Below are positions 6,535 to 13,783 of a stretch of DNA of 14,380 nucleotides, one piece after another. The stretch is taken from the NCBI GenBank assembly GCA_007131745.1, contig SLPX01000291.1, positions 1-14,380 of the forward strand, given 5' to 3'. The notes under the pieces were generated by a model. The model saw only the letters and a list, made by a program, of their open reading frames with translations. It ran no database searches and was not told where the DNA came from. This stretch comes from Myxococcales bacterium (lineage in GTDB: Bacteria > Myxococcota > Polyangia > HGW-17 > SLPX01). Each line of letters begins with the position of its first letter. Within the stretch, counting starts at the first letter, position 1. Made by a program: the position numbers and the translations under genes.

Positions 6535-7998
6535 ATGGAACCGGATTCAAACAAACGCGTTGGAATGGTATCAGTTGTCTTGTTTTTCGCAGCAATATTT
6601 GTTGCAAACGGATGCACCGGGGTAATAAGTGGATCCCGCAATGAAAACACGAATGCCGAGGATTGGGACGGAGCCACTCAAGACGGCTCAGTTGTAGACG
6701 GCGCTTTTTCCGACGGATTTGTCGCCGACCCGGACGCGGGGGAATGCATACCCTCATGCGAGGGAGTGGAATGCGGCCAGGAAGATCCGTGTGGAAACAT
6801 CTGCGAGGAAGGATCCGGCTGTATATGCGTTCCTGACTGTGAGGGCAAAACATGCGGCTCCGACAACGGCTGCGGCGAACCCTGCCAGCCCGGTTCCGGG
6901 TGTCACATTCCGCAGCCGGAATGGACCTTTCACGGCCAAATAGCCGAGGGCGTTCAATTCGACGCGGTGCGCGGCCCGGGAGATATCATCCATATCGTGT
7001 CCAACCGTTACTACCAGCTCAATGCATCGGGACAAGTGATTGTTGATGAGGACCAAGGAGACGGTCAGCAGAATCCAATGCATTTTCCCCCCGCGATCGC
7101 TGCCGGAGACGACGGAACCGTGCACATCGTCACCCGTCACGAGGGAAACGTGGAAAGTGGTTTTGTAATCAGATACAGACGCAGAAACACTGATGGAACA
7201 TGGGATTCGAACTATGTCGTGGGCTCACAGATAAAACGAAATTACGTAGTCGCCGCGGCCTGGGCGGGGATCGGTCAAGTTCACATGTTTTACTCCCAGA
7301 TGGGGGACAACGTCTGGGGGCCCTTGCATTTTTTCTACGAAAACGGAGGCTCCGCCGCAACGGACGGACTTTTGGACAATGTCTGGCGCGCTGACAACCA
7401 CGCCAGGATGCGAGGTCGTTCGGGAACTGTATATTTCGTTTCGGGAAAAGGCGATCCCGACGGAAGAGCATACTTCTCCTGGGGGAGCGCGGGCGCCGGT
7501 CTATCAAACAGGCTCGCTCAAAACATGCAACAGCACACCGCCGGGTCGGGAAGACGGTCGTTTCCCGACCTTTACATAGACGCCCAGGGTGATATCCATT
7601 TCATTTACGGCGCACACCACCAGATATACTACAATCGCTACAACGATCAAGGACAGAGGCAGCTTTCAAACGACGGGATGGTCTTTGATGGACTCGGAGA
7701 TTGGCACCTCTCCACCGGCCTTGGCGCGGTCGCGGCCACAGACGACGGACAAACGATACTCATTGTGGCGCTCCGCTCGGACGGAAGCCAGGCTGCGACA
7801 AACTCCGATGTACTCTGGTCATTTTCCACCGATGCGGGCCAAACATGGTCCACCCCCGTTGACAGCGGACGAAAATCAAACGCGGGCGAGGGGCGGAGAC
7901 TCCCCCGCATCGTGGCCCTGAACAATACCTTTTTCGTAATCTATCAAGACAACGGGGTATCAGGATTGAGTCTTGCCACGGTCGAAACCGTCCAATGA
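6535..7998 (+). CDS. Secreted or lipid-anchored Cys-rich protein with an Asp-box, probably a beta-propeller (487 aa)
   Basis: The N-terminus has a basic stretch, a hydrophobic core (about residues 9-26) and V-A-N-G-C at residue 27, a plausible but imperfect lipobox. A low-complexity Asp/Gly linker follows. Residues 71-123 hold two Cys-rich units of the C-x-P-x-C-x-G-x2-C-G-x-D type, common in secreted proteins of Myxococcota-like bacteria and probably disulfide-bonded. The remaining 360 or so residues repeat short blade-like strands (D-D-G-T-V-H-I-V, A-Q-G-D-I-H-F-I-Y-G) and contain an Asp-box at 431-438 (S-T-D-A-G-Q-T-W), as in sialidase-type BNR propellers. The sialidase catalytic arginine/tyrosine set was not identified, so binding rather than catalysis is as likely. 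Substrate unknown. It is transcribed alone, divergently from the nfeD operon. Confidence 0.9.
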   Translation: MEPDSNKRVGMVSVVLFFAAIFVANGCTGVISGSRNENTNAEDWDGATQDGSVVDGAFSDGFVADPDAGECIPSCEGVECGQEDPCGNICEEGSGCICVPDCEGKTCGSDNGCGEPCQPGSGCHIPQPEWTFHGQIAEGVQFDAVRGPGDIIHIVSNRYYQLNASGQVIVDEDQGDGQQNPMHFPPAIAAGDDGTVHIVTRHEGNVESGFVIRYRRRNTDGTWDSNYVVGSQIKRNYVVAAAWAGIGQVHMFYSQMGDNVWGPLHFFYENGGSAATDGLLDNVWRADNHARMRGRSGTVYFVSGKGDPDGRAYFSWGSAGAGLSNRLAQNMQQHTAGSGRRSFPDLYIDAQGDIHFIYGAHHQIYYNRYNDQGQRQLSNDGMVFDGLGDWHLSTGLGAVAATDDGQTILIVALRSDGSQAATNSDVLWSFSTDAGQTWSTPVDSGRKSNAGEGRRLPRIVALNNTFFVIYQDNGVSGLSLATVETVQ

Positions 7999-8010
7999 CC
8001 CGTAGAAAAC

Positions 8011-8027
8011 CGCTTTTTCAAAAAGCG
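8011..8027. terminator. Palindrome between two convergent genes, likely terminator
   Basis: CGCTTTTT-c-AAAAAGCG is a perfect inverted repeat placed 13 bp after the plus-strand stop and 13 bp before the minus-strand stop. On the minus strand it is followed by GTTTTCT, so it fits a rho-independent terminator for the zinc-ribbon gene best and may serve both directions. Confidence 0.5.
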
Positions 8028-8039
8028 CTGCAGCCGGAT

Positions 8040-8900
8040 TCAATCCATCAACAGATCAAACAAAAACCCGACCAATCCGCTGCCGCGTGAAACGCTCGGG
8101 CGAAAAGGAAACGCGGAGGAACCCAACCCGACTGGGGGTGCAGCTGCCTTTCTCATGGATCGTTCAGCCTGCGCTGCAATCTCCTCGGCTTCCAGTTTCC
8201 GCGCCTTCTGCAATCCTCCCTCCGCTATAAAACAGGCGATCCGCTCCAGTTCTTCGTCGTCCAGCCACAATCCATGTTCAAGACATTCATCGACGATGAC
8301 ACCCGAACGCCGGCCGAAGTTTTTCCTGTTCATCAAAACGGAGCACTCCGGGCACTTGATATAAACAACCGGATCGAGTTTTTTCGTTCCGGATCGTCTT
8401 TCCGGCAAAGGATTTTGATGAAATTCATCTACTTTCTTCTTCGAGATCTCACGAAATGCGTTTGCAGAAAGCCAAAGCCCACTGCAGTCCGGGCATTCCT
8501 CGACCGTTACATCGTCCATCTTACGGGTGTAAAGTCCGACTTCGCAGCGAGGACACAAACGACTTGTTTCTTCGCCCAATATCAGGGTTTGCGGCCTTAT
8601 CGGATGAGCGCATGACACGCAGTAACGAAAATCTTTTTTTAGCCTTGCAAAACATCTCGGGCAAAGGACCGTGTATTTCGCCTTGTCCCTGTCTACAAAA
8701 CCACCGCAATAATCACAACTTCGAGCGTCAGCCTTTAAAGGGCCCCCGCAGGCGGAACAGTGAAGGAGAGGCAAATCACGCGGCTTCTTGTCCGGAACCT
8801 GCAACATGTGACCGCAACGACACCGCACCTTGGCTTTCGGGGGATGACCTTCCACGCAATACTGGCTTCCACAAATTTCACAATCAATGATCGGCGTCAC
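8040..8900 (-). CDS. Multi-zinc-ribbon protein with two zf-TFIIB-like domains (286 aa)
   Basis: Five CxxC-based zinc sites are visible: residues 7/10/27/29, 48/51/62/65, 80/83/94/97, 116/119/136/139 and 183/186/206/209 (last ligand His). The fourth and fifth match the zf-TFIIB pattern (C-P-x-C ... C-P-x-C-x-G-L-W-L and C-L-E-H-G-L-W-L-D-D-E-E-L). A charged helix follows at about 225-255, and the protein ends in a Gly/Phe/Leu-rich tail, a feature I associate with zf-TFIIB proteins. No signal peptide, so probably cytoplasmic. Proteins of this family lack a firmly known function; nucleic-acid or protein binding is the usual guess. Start: GTG at 8900 with AAGGAG eight bases upstream; a TTG at 8939 gives a longer frame but no ribosome site. 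It stands alone and is convergent with the lipoprotein gene. Confidence 0.9.
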   Translation of the reverse strand: MTPIIDCEICGSQYCVEGHPPKAKVRCRCGHMLQVPDKKPRDLPLLHCSACGGPLKADARSCDYCGGFVDRDKAKYTVLCPRCFARLKKDFRYCVSCAHPIRPQTLILGEETSRLCPRCEVGLYTRKMDDVTVEECPDCSGLWLSANAFREISKKKVDEFHQNPLPERRSGTKKLDPVVYIKCPECSVLMNRKNFGRRSGVIVDECLEHGLWLDDEELERIACFIAEGGLQKARKLEAEEIAAQAERSMRKAAAPPVGLGSSAFPFRPSVSRGSGLVGFLFDLLMD

Positions 8901-8908
8901 AAAAAGAT

Positions 8909-8914
8909 CTCCTT
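8909..8914 (-). promoter_or_regulatory. Ribosome binding site deciding the zinc-ribbon protein start
   Basis: AAGGAG on the minus strand lies eight bases before GTG at 8900. It lies inside the longer TTG-initiated frame, which argues that the first 13 codons of that frame are not translated. Confidence 0.65.
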
Positions 8915-9079
8915 TTCTCTGACGCTGTATGGTGCTCAATAATCAAAATGGGACAAAATAACGCGCTAATCAAGACAAATCCTATGAGCCTCTCCACAAG
9001 CAGATAAAAAGAACCTGCATTTCCGAAAACAAAGACATTGAAATCATTGATCAAACCAGGACGAAAGGACACACCTGAA

Positions 9080-9106
9080 CCCACTGGTGGGAAAATGTAG
9101 TATAAA
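9080..9106 (+). promoter_or_regulatory. Candidate promoter with inverted repeat upstream of the LAS-peptidase gene
   Basis: TATAAA at 9101-9106, within AGTAT-aa-ATACT (9100-9111), could be a -10 element, giving a leader of about 33 nt. Ten bases upstream lies an inverted repeat, CCCAC-tg-GTGGG (9080-9091), where a regulator could bind. An alternative pair, TTGCCC (9110) and TATAGT (9134-9139), would start transcription at the ATG itself. On the minus strand the same palindrome reads TATACT, so it could also serve the zinc-ribbon gene. Confidence 0.3.
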
Positions 9107-9145
9107 TACTTGCCCAATTTACACAGAATCCCTTATAGTGAGAGC

Positions 9146-10690
9146 ATGAATTGTTCAATCCATGAAAAAGCCGATCTCCTTTTCTTGAATCGAAAACCAT
9201 CCGGCCGCAAAAACACTTTTCGAGATTCCATAAGCACTCCCCTCTTTTTGTTCAGCCTCTTGCTGTTAATCGCTGGTACGGATGTGAAGGCCCAAGCGAT
9301 GGTACCCGGTTCAAACACCGCCAGGATCCGCCAGGCATGGAGCCGGCCCGAATCCCGGAATTCTGCGCGTTCGAACAGCCGGGACAATTCTGCCGACAAA
9401 AGAGGAGTAACTGAAGGAAGAAACAATGAAGTGCTCTTTGCCGGTTCGGCTCATCCGGGAGGAATCCGCGGATCCTCTGCAGTTCGGCAGGTAGGCCGAC
9501 AAACCCTTTCCCGGGTCATGTCGGTTCACCACATCCCGCCTGCATGGAGTCCGGAAGAACCTCCCGAGGATCACCCGGAAGATTCACAAGAGGAATCCGA
9601 ACCAGGAAAACCGGAAAGTAAACATCCTGAAGAACCGGAAAAACCGGTTGAGCCGCGCCCGGATGCAACACCTCCACCGCCATCCCAAGCCCCGGCTGCA
9701 GAACCTTCCACCACGGTGCAAGCCGCTTCGCCTCCACCAAAGCCCTTACCTATTAGAGGGTCAAAAGCAGACCACGGCGGGGCCGCATGCATTGCTGTGC
9801 TGAAAGAGCACGGTGTTTCTTTCGTGGAAGGAGAAGCATTAGCAGGCGTCCGGACCCCCATAAAATTGACCGGCCCAATCAACGGAATTTCTTTCAGAAG
9901 CAGATGGACTCCGGACGAAGAACCCGTGATGGATTGTCTTCTTGCCCTGGCGCTTTTGAAGGCCTCGAATATTTTCAAATCCCACGATGTAGATGTCATT
10001 GTTTATTCAAGCATTTACAGGCCGCCTAGGAGAAACCGCCCCAGCAGGCACGCCCAGGGCCTCGCCATTGACGTTCGTGACGTGACATTCAAGGATCGTG
10101 TGACACTCAATGTGTTGAGAGACTGGAGAAAAACATACGGAAGACCGAACAACTGCGTTGGCGACTACACCACCGACAACAGTGTCCGCCTCCGCCGGAT
10201 CATCTGTGACCTTGAAGAAGCAAACATCTTCCGCCGGATCTTGACGCCGGACAGCGATCCCGACCATGATGACCATTTCCATATCTCCGCGGGCAGACCC
10301 GGAGAAACATGGGAGCGCTCCCGTTGGGCGGGTCGTAATCTATACCAACCCCTGCCCGGTACGCGGCTTTTTCCCTCATGGTATGAATGGTATGGATGCT
10401 ATCGACAACGCGGCCGAGGAGCCATAACCCGCTGTTATCGAGCACGCAGACCATCCTGGGTGGTGTCGGGAAATCCCTACAGATTCACAACACACCGGTA
10501 CAAAAGTTTTCTCGGCCCTGAACTCGCGTCCATAGCGCATGTAAACAACGGTAACAGCCAAAAAGATGAAAACACTGAGATAAGCCGGGAAAACGAAGAC
10601 AAGAAAAGAGATCGCTCGACCGCGGAACAGGCGGCAAAAGTAGACAAAGCGGTCGACTCCGAAACCCGGCATCCAGAGGCTTCAAGGTAA
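9146..10690 (+). CDS. Extensin-like / LAS-type peptidoglycan metallopeptidase, exported (514 aa)
   Basis: The catalytic core (about residues 205-385) resembles the extensin-like C-terminal family, which shares the LAS fold of D-Ala-D-Ala carboxypeptidases and endopeptidases. Both signature motifs are complete: S-x-H-x2-G-x-A-x-D at 300-309 (zinc ligands His302 and Asp309) and H-x-H at 377-379 (catalytic His377, ligand His379). It should hydrolyse peptide bonds in peptidoglycan in the periplasm; the exact bond is not predictable. A long basic n-region and hydrophobic core (about 29-44) end at A-Q-A (49-51), a likely signal-peptidase site. A Pro/Glu-rich linker covers about 130-200, and a basic, later charged tail follows the core. 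I chose ATG at 9146 over TTG at 9110; its ribosome site is weak (GTGAG). The tail contains a 26-bp sequence repeated near 11982. Confidence 0.9.
   Translation: MNCSIHEKADLLFLNRKPSGRKNTFRDSISTPLFLFSLLLLIAGTDVKAQAMVPGSNTARIRQAWSRPESRNSARSNSRDNSADKRGVTEGRNNEVLFAGSAHPGGIRGSSAVRQVGRQTLSRVMSVHHIPPAWSPEEPPEDHPEDSQEESEPGKPESKHPEEPEKPVEPRPDATPPPPSQAPAAEPSTTVQAASPPPKPLPIRGSKADHGGAACIAVLKEHGVSFVEGEALAGVRTPIKLTGPINGISFRSRWTPDEEPVMDCLLALALLKASNIFKSHDVDVIVYSSIYRPPRRNRPSRHAQGLAIDVRDVTFKDRVTLNVLRDWRKTYGRPNNCVGDYTTDNSVRLRRIICDLEEANIFRRILTPDSDPDHDDHFHISAGRPGETWERSRWAGRNLYQPLPGTRLFPSWYEWYGCYRQRGRGAITRCYRARRPSWVVSGNPYRFTTHRYKSFLGPELASIAHVNNGNSQKDENTEISRENEDKKRDRSTAEQAAKVDKAVDSETRHPEASR
10603..10628. repeat. 26-bp shared sequence, copy 1
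   Basis: This sequence, within the 3' coding part of the peptidase gene, matches positions 11982-12007 at 25 of 26 bases (A at 10619, G at 11998). Read on the minus strand it is a GC-rich block (CCGCGG) followed by a pyrimidine tail (CTCTTTTC). It lies 109 bp past the stop of the minus-strand gene ending at 10737. Confidence 0.75.
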
Positions 10691-10736
10691 CCATTGGTAA
10701 ATAAAAATCATATGTTTTAGAAATGTACGTGTGTTG

Positions 10737-11867
10737 TCACTCGCTTCTGCATGTGCACCACGCTGAACACACCTCTCCCTCATCACAGAGATCGTCATCT
10801 GGTGTCCCGCCCCACCAATTCCATTCGCAGTTGCTGCTGCACGTAATCAAGCAACATCCGGCATTTTGCGTTTCCCCGGGTTGACATGTTCCGGTGAAAG
10901 TGCATTCGCCCCAACTGCTCCACTCACACGAAGAAGAGCAGGTCCTCTCCTCGGTCATGCACTCACCACAACTCCGTCTTTGTGTCATACCGGGACTACA
11001 TTCACCTGAGCCGTAGCACGTTCCCCAAGATCCCCATGTGCATGAAGACGTGCATGTCCGGCTCTGTGTCCCACAAAACCCGCAATCTTGTGTTTCGGTT
11101 GTTTCGGGGCTGCATTCACCTTCGCCGGTACATTCACTCCAACCTCCCCAGGTGCATGTTTCTTCGCACGTTCGGGTTTGTGTACCGCAGTTTCCACAGT
11201 CCCGTGTTTCGTTCTCCCCGGGACTGCATTCACCTCCGACGGTGCATTCGCTCCAATCGCCCCAGGTGCATGTTTCCTTACATGTGCGGGTCCTTGTACC
11301 GCAGTTTTCACAGCTTTGTGTTTCGTTCTCTCCGGGGCTGCATTCACCTTCGCCGGTGCATTCACCCCAACCTCCCCAGGTGCATGTTTCCGTACATGTA
11401 CGAATTTGCGTACCGCAGTTTCCACACTCCCTTGTTTCCGCATAGCCCGGCGCGCAGACTCCTTCATCTTCACACTTGCCCCAGACGCCGTTTTCACAAT
11501 GTCTTTGACCGCAATTTCCGCAATCCATCGTATCCCCTGTTGTGCAGGGTTCGGGTTCCACGCATTGCTGCAACTCACATATTTCCCCATTCAATGTACA
11601 GTCTCTGCATGCCGAGCCGCCTGATCCGCAAATCGTGTCCTGAATTCCTTCAGCACACTCGTTTTCAAAACAACAACCATGCGGGCAGTTCTCCGGCCCG
11701 CAAAAGACATCGCCGTCTATGGAAGCATCCCGGTAATGTTCCTGAATGCCGCCGGGATCAAATGTGCAGCCAATGAATACAAGCCCACTGAAGAAAACGA
11801 AAATGTAATGTTCGCGGATATTCATCATTCGCATTAACAAATCTAAATGGCGATCATGTCTCTGCAT
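10737..11867 (-). CDS. Cys-rich tandem-repeat lipoprotein (376 aa)
   Basis: Start: ATG at 11867 with GGGGAG six bases upstream. A hydrophobic signal ends in V-F-I-G-C (Cys34), a reasonable though not classical lipobox, so surface or periplasmic anchoring is likely. After a Cys-rich lead-in, residues about 138-327 form five 38-residue units of the pattern C-S-P-G-x2-E-T-x2-C-x2-C-G-T-x2-R-T-C-x3-C-T-W-G-x-W-x2-C, flanked by degenerate partial units. The W-x2-W-x2-C spacing recalls thrombospondin type-1 repeats, and similar G-T-Q-T-R-T-C repeats are, from memory, common in secreted myxobacterial proteins. Disulfide-stabilised rods for adhesion or binding are a fair guess; no enzyme domain is seen. 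Neighbours are also exported proteins. It is convergent with the peptidase gene, with only 46 bp between stops and no clear terminator. Confidence 0.92.
   Translation of the reverse strand: MQRHDRHLDLLMRMMNIREHYIFVFFSGLVFIGCTFDPGGIQEHYRDASIDGDVFCGPENCPHGCCFENECAEGIQDTICGSGGSACRDCTLNGEICELQQCVEPEPCTTGDTMDCGNCGQRHCENGVWGKCEDEGVCAPGYAETRECGNCGTQIRTCTETCTWGGWGECTGEGECSPGENETQSCENCGTRTRTCKETCTWGDWSECTVGGECSPGENETRDCGNCGTQTRTCEETCTWGGWSECTGEGECSPETTETQDCGFCGTQSRTCTSSCTWGSWGTCYGSGECSPGMTQRRSCGECMTEERTCSSSCEWSSWGECTFTGTCQPGETQNAGCCLITCSSNCEWNWWGGTPDDDLCDEGEVCSAWCTCRSE
10887..11456 (-). repeat. Five tandem 114-bp coding repeats
   Basis: Equivalent cysteine codons fall at 11456, 11342, 11228, 11114 and 11000, exactly 114 bp apart, with a degenerate sixth unit from 10886. 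The central units are also very similar at DNA level (for example the blocks beginning at 11110, 11224 and 11338), which points to recent unit duplication or gene conversion rather than only selection on the protein. Confidence 0.9.
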
Positions 11868-11889
11868 ATTTTTCTCCCCAAGCATCACT

Positions 11890-11904
11890 TCGCCTATTCG
11901 GCGA
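11890..11904 (-). promoter_or_regulatory. Leader hairpin before the Cys-rich repeat gene
   Basis: TCGCC and GGCGA form a 5-bp stem around a 5-nt loop in the predicted 5' leader, ending about 22 nt before the start codon and just ahead of the GGGGAG ribosome site. It could affect translation, but a stem this short may be chance. Confidence 0.25.
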
Positions 11905-11940
11905 CGCTTCCAAGGCGGGATTACGACAACATATAAAAAC

Positions 11941-11946
11941 ATTATA
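11941..11946 (-). promoter_or_regulatory. Candidate -10 element for the Cys-rich repeat gene
   Basis: A perfect TATAAT on the minus strand, with TGGAAA 17 bp upstream as a poor -35 match. The predicted leader is about 65-70 nt and includes the small hairpin at 11890-11904. Confidence 0.4.
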
Positions 11947-11981
11947 TCTGAACGAAAAAATTTTTTCCATGGAGAAGAGGT

Positions 11982-12007
11982 GAAAAGAGATCGCTCGGCC
12001 GCGGAAC
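11982..12007. repeat. 26-bp shared sequence, copy 2 (possible 3' element)
   Basis: This copy matches 10603-10628 at 25 of 26 bases. It lies 11 bp past the stop of the minus-strand lipoprotein gene ending at 12019. In that direction the flanks allow a short TCGG/CCGA stem followed by a CTCTTTTC tail, so it may act as a terminator. Confidence 0.7.
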
Positions 12008-12018
12008 CGACCTGGAGC

Positions 12019-13692
12019 TCAATCGATTTCAGGAAGAAGTGTTTCGACCCCGGTTTTCAGCGAGCGCATTCCCGAAGATGTCTTCCACCGCACATCATCC
12101 AACTTCCACTCCGAACCTGTCTTTTTCATGATCACATCCACCCTCCGGCCGAAAACCATTAAATGGACTTTTCCCTTGTCTCCGAGAGTCCAAGCTCCCC
12201 TTATGTCCACTTTTTTCTTGCGAAGTTCTTGTAATCTGGATCCCATGTCGGCCGCCCATGCCACCCGGGCGAAAGCATTCGGGGGCAACACCTTGATGCC
12301 CAGAAACTCATCCAGACCTCCCGCTATAAGTCTTTCCTTTAAGTTCCTTGCAGACTTGAGGCGTGTCCACGCCTTCCGGTTCAGGCTCTCGGTGCTTGTA
12401 AGCATCAAATACCTGAAATCACCCCTAAAACCCGCGTCAAGCACCGAAAAAAGTATTTTTCTGAAAGCCAAGGCCTCTCCCAAAGTGATCGATAGGTCGC
12501 GTTTTTCCAGTTTTAGATCTTTCACTTTCCATCGATCATCTTCGGTTTCCATGTACGCGGTCAAACGGAGATCACCACTTTCCAGGGCCACGGACGCCCG
12601 GGATTCCGTAAAATCATATCCCGCCAGCCTCGGCTGTTCGGAAAGCGAAAGTCCCATAACCCGAACCTTACGGAACCCGGAAAGAGAGCTTTTTTCGCGC
12701 TTGGCTATCTCGCGCGGCTTGCGCCGAACCGACCACAATTTCCCGGCGGCCAATTCGGTCAAATAATCGTACACCGCGGCGGTTGCTCGAGTAAGGTTTT
12801 TTACAGACGCTATTTTTTTTTCACCACTTAAGGATTTGTAGGAAACCAGCAAGTCATCGACTTTCCAAAGAGAATCCTCCCTTACCATTATGATCCCGTG
12901 CACTTTATCACCGTCAATTCTCTTCAGTTGCGCCCGGTTTTCGGAAAACTCAAACGTGTAGCGTACAACTCTCTCTTGTTCTTCATCATCTTGGTCGAGT
13001 TTATCGTGCTCATCCTCTGCATAGTCGCCGTCTTCTCCTCTTTCATCTCCGGAATCACCCGAGTCGAAGGGAACCAGTCGGCGGGAACCTTGTCTGATCA
13101 TGGACTCGGATAGTTTTCCTATTGCCGATGCAAGGGATCGCGAGCTGTAAAGCATGAGATCTTCACGGCTGCCCTTGGATGCAGCGCGAAAAAAACCATA
13201 TCCCGACTCGTAAATACTGAAATCTCTTTTCAAGGAAAGTTTCCCCTCATCCAGGTCAACCCACACATCATCTACCTTCCATTTCCTGTCTCTTCTTTTC
13301 AGTTCAAATTTCGCCTTTACACTGCCCTTCCGGTAATTCAACCGGGCCCTGTTTCTTTTGACATCCACAGAGATCTTTCTTCTGCGCGCTTTTTTCCCGG
13401 TCTTCTTTTCCTCCTCTTCTGAAACAAAAACATCTTCGCCATCCTTTTTCGAGATCAATTCCCTGAGTTTTTTCATCAGGGAAGAAAATTCTTTCGCGGA
13501 AATGTTTTCCCAAACCGCTTCATTCAGTTCGCTTGTGGAGTGGTTCATCACCCCCTTCTTGTTGCCCCTTCCAGCGGACCTGGAAAAATCCCGGACAGCG
13601 ATCCTGACCCATAACCCTCCGCATCCCGCCATCAAAAACGACAGGGCTACAGCGAACCGGAAAAACCACTCAAAGCTTGATCTGTTTTTCAT
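12019..13692 (-). CDS. Lipoprotein with four W-K-x-x-D modules, function unknown (557 aa)
   Basis: Start: ATG at 13692 with GGGAG six bases upstream; the frame is open to 13752 but without a ribosome site. Residues 10-24 form a hydrophobic signal ending L-M-A-G-C (Cys24), a convincing lipobox. The mature protein contains four recurring motifs, W-K-V-D-D, W-K-V-D-D, W-K-V-K-D and W-K-L-D-D, at Trp138, Trp276, Trp388 and Trp529. Each follows a beta-rich stretch with Arg/Lys-rich strands and, for the first three, precedes a helical stretch. This is the look of NTF2-like or DUF4878-like units, where W-K-V-x-D closes the sheet; that family assignment is by eye. An acidic low-complexity insert lies at about 225-250. 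No catalytic residues recognised. It is divergent from comF across a palindrome. Confidence 0.88.
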   Translation of the reverse strand: MKNRSSFEWFFRFAVALSFLMAGCGGLWVRIAVRDFSRSAGRGNKKGVMNHSTSELNEAVWENISAKEFSSLMKKLRELISKKDGEDVFVSEEEEKKTGKKARRRKISVDVKRNRARLNYRKGSVKAKFELKRRDRKWKVDDVWVDLDEGKLSLKRDFSIYESGYGFFRAASKGSREDLMLYSSRSLASAIGKLSESMIRQGSRRLVPFDSGDSGDERGEDGDYAEDEHDKLDQDDEEQERVVRYTFEFSENRAQLKRIDGDKVHGIIMVREDSLWKVDDLLVSYKSLSGEKKIASVKNLTRATAAVYDYLTELAAGKLWSVRRKPREIAKREKSSLSGFRKVRVMGLSLSEQPRLAGYDFTESRASVALESGDLRLTAYMETEDDRWKVKDLKLEKRDLSITLGEALAFRKILFSVLDAGFRGDFRYLMLTSTESLNRKAWTRLKSARNLKERLIAGGLDEFLGIKVLPPNAFARVAWAADMGSRLQELRKKKVDIRGAWTLGDKGKVHLMVFGRRVDVIMKKTGSEWKLDDVRWKTSSGMRSLKTGVETLLPEID

Positions 13693-13726
13693 TTTTTTCT
13701 CCCTGGAAGCAACTTCGAGTTCAGGT

Positions 13727-13741
13727 TTCCGATAATCGGAA
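13727..13741. promoter_or_regulatory. Perfect 15-bp palindrome between divergent genes, candidate operator
   Basis: TTCCGAT-a-ATCGGAA has 7-bp arms. Its centre contains GATAAT (13731-13736), a possible -10 for comF, and it lies 35 bp from the lipoprotein start and 42 bp from the comF start. A dimeric regulator bound here could control both genes; no regulator gene is in the window. Confidence 0.4.
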
Positions 13742-13783
13742 TAACGAAACAAGACAAATCAATCAACAGGTAATCACAAGTCA

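Noticed and set aside
8901..8939. Longer TTG start of the zinc-ribbon protein
   Set aside because: There is no Shine-Dalgarno at the TTG, whereas AAGGAG sits eight bases before GTG at 8900, and the extra residues precede the first conserved Cys pair.
8884..9117. 77-aa minus-strand ORF with a hydrophobic stretch upstream of the zinc-ribbon gene
   Set aside because: It starts with TTG without a ribosome site and overlaps the real start and ribosome site of the downstream gene. One hydrophobic run is not enough support.
10691..10736. Terminator between the convergent peptidase and Cys-rich repeat genes
   Set aside because: Only a 4-bp ACCA/TGGT inverted repeat is present, without a T-tract in the right place, which is too weak to annotate.
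10982..11776. Plus-strand 264-aa ORF and its relatives with repeated peptides
   Set aside because: Their periodicity is simply the antisense reading of the 114-bp Cys-rich coding repeats.
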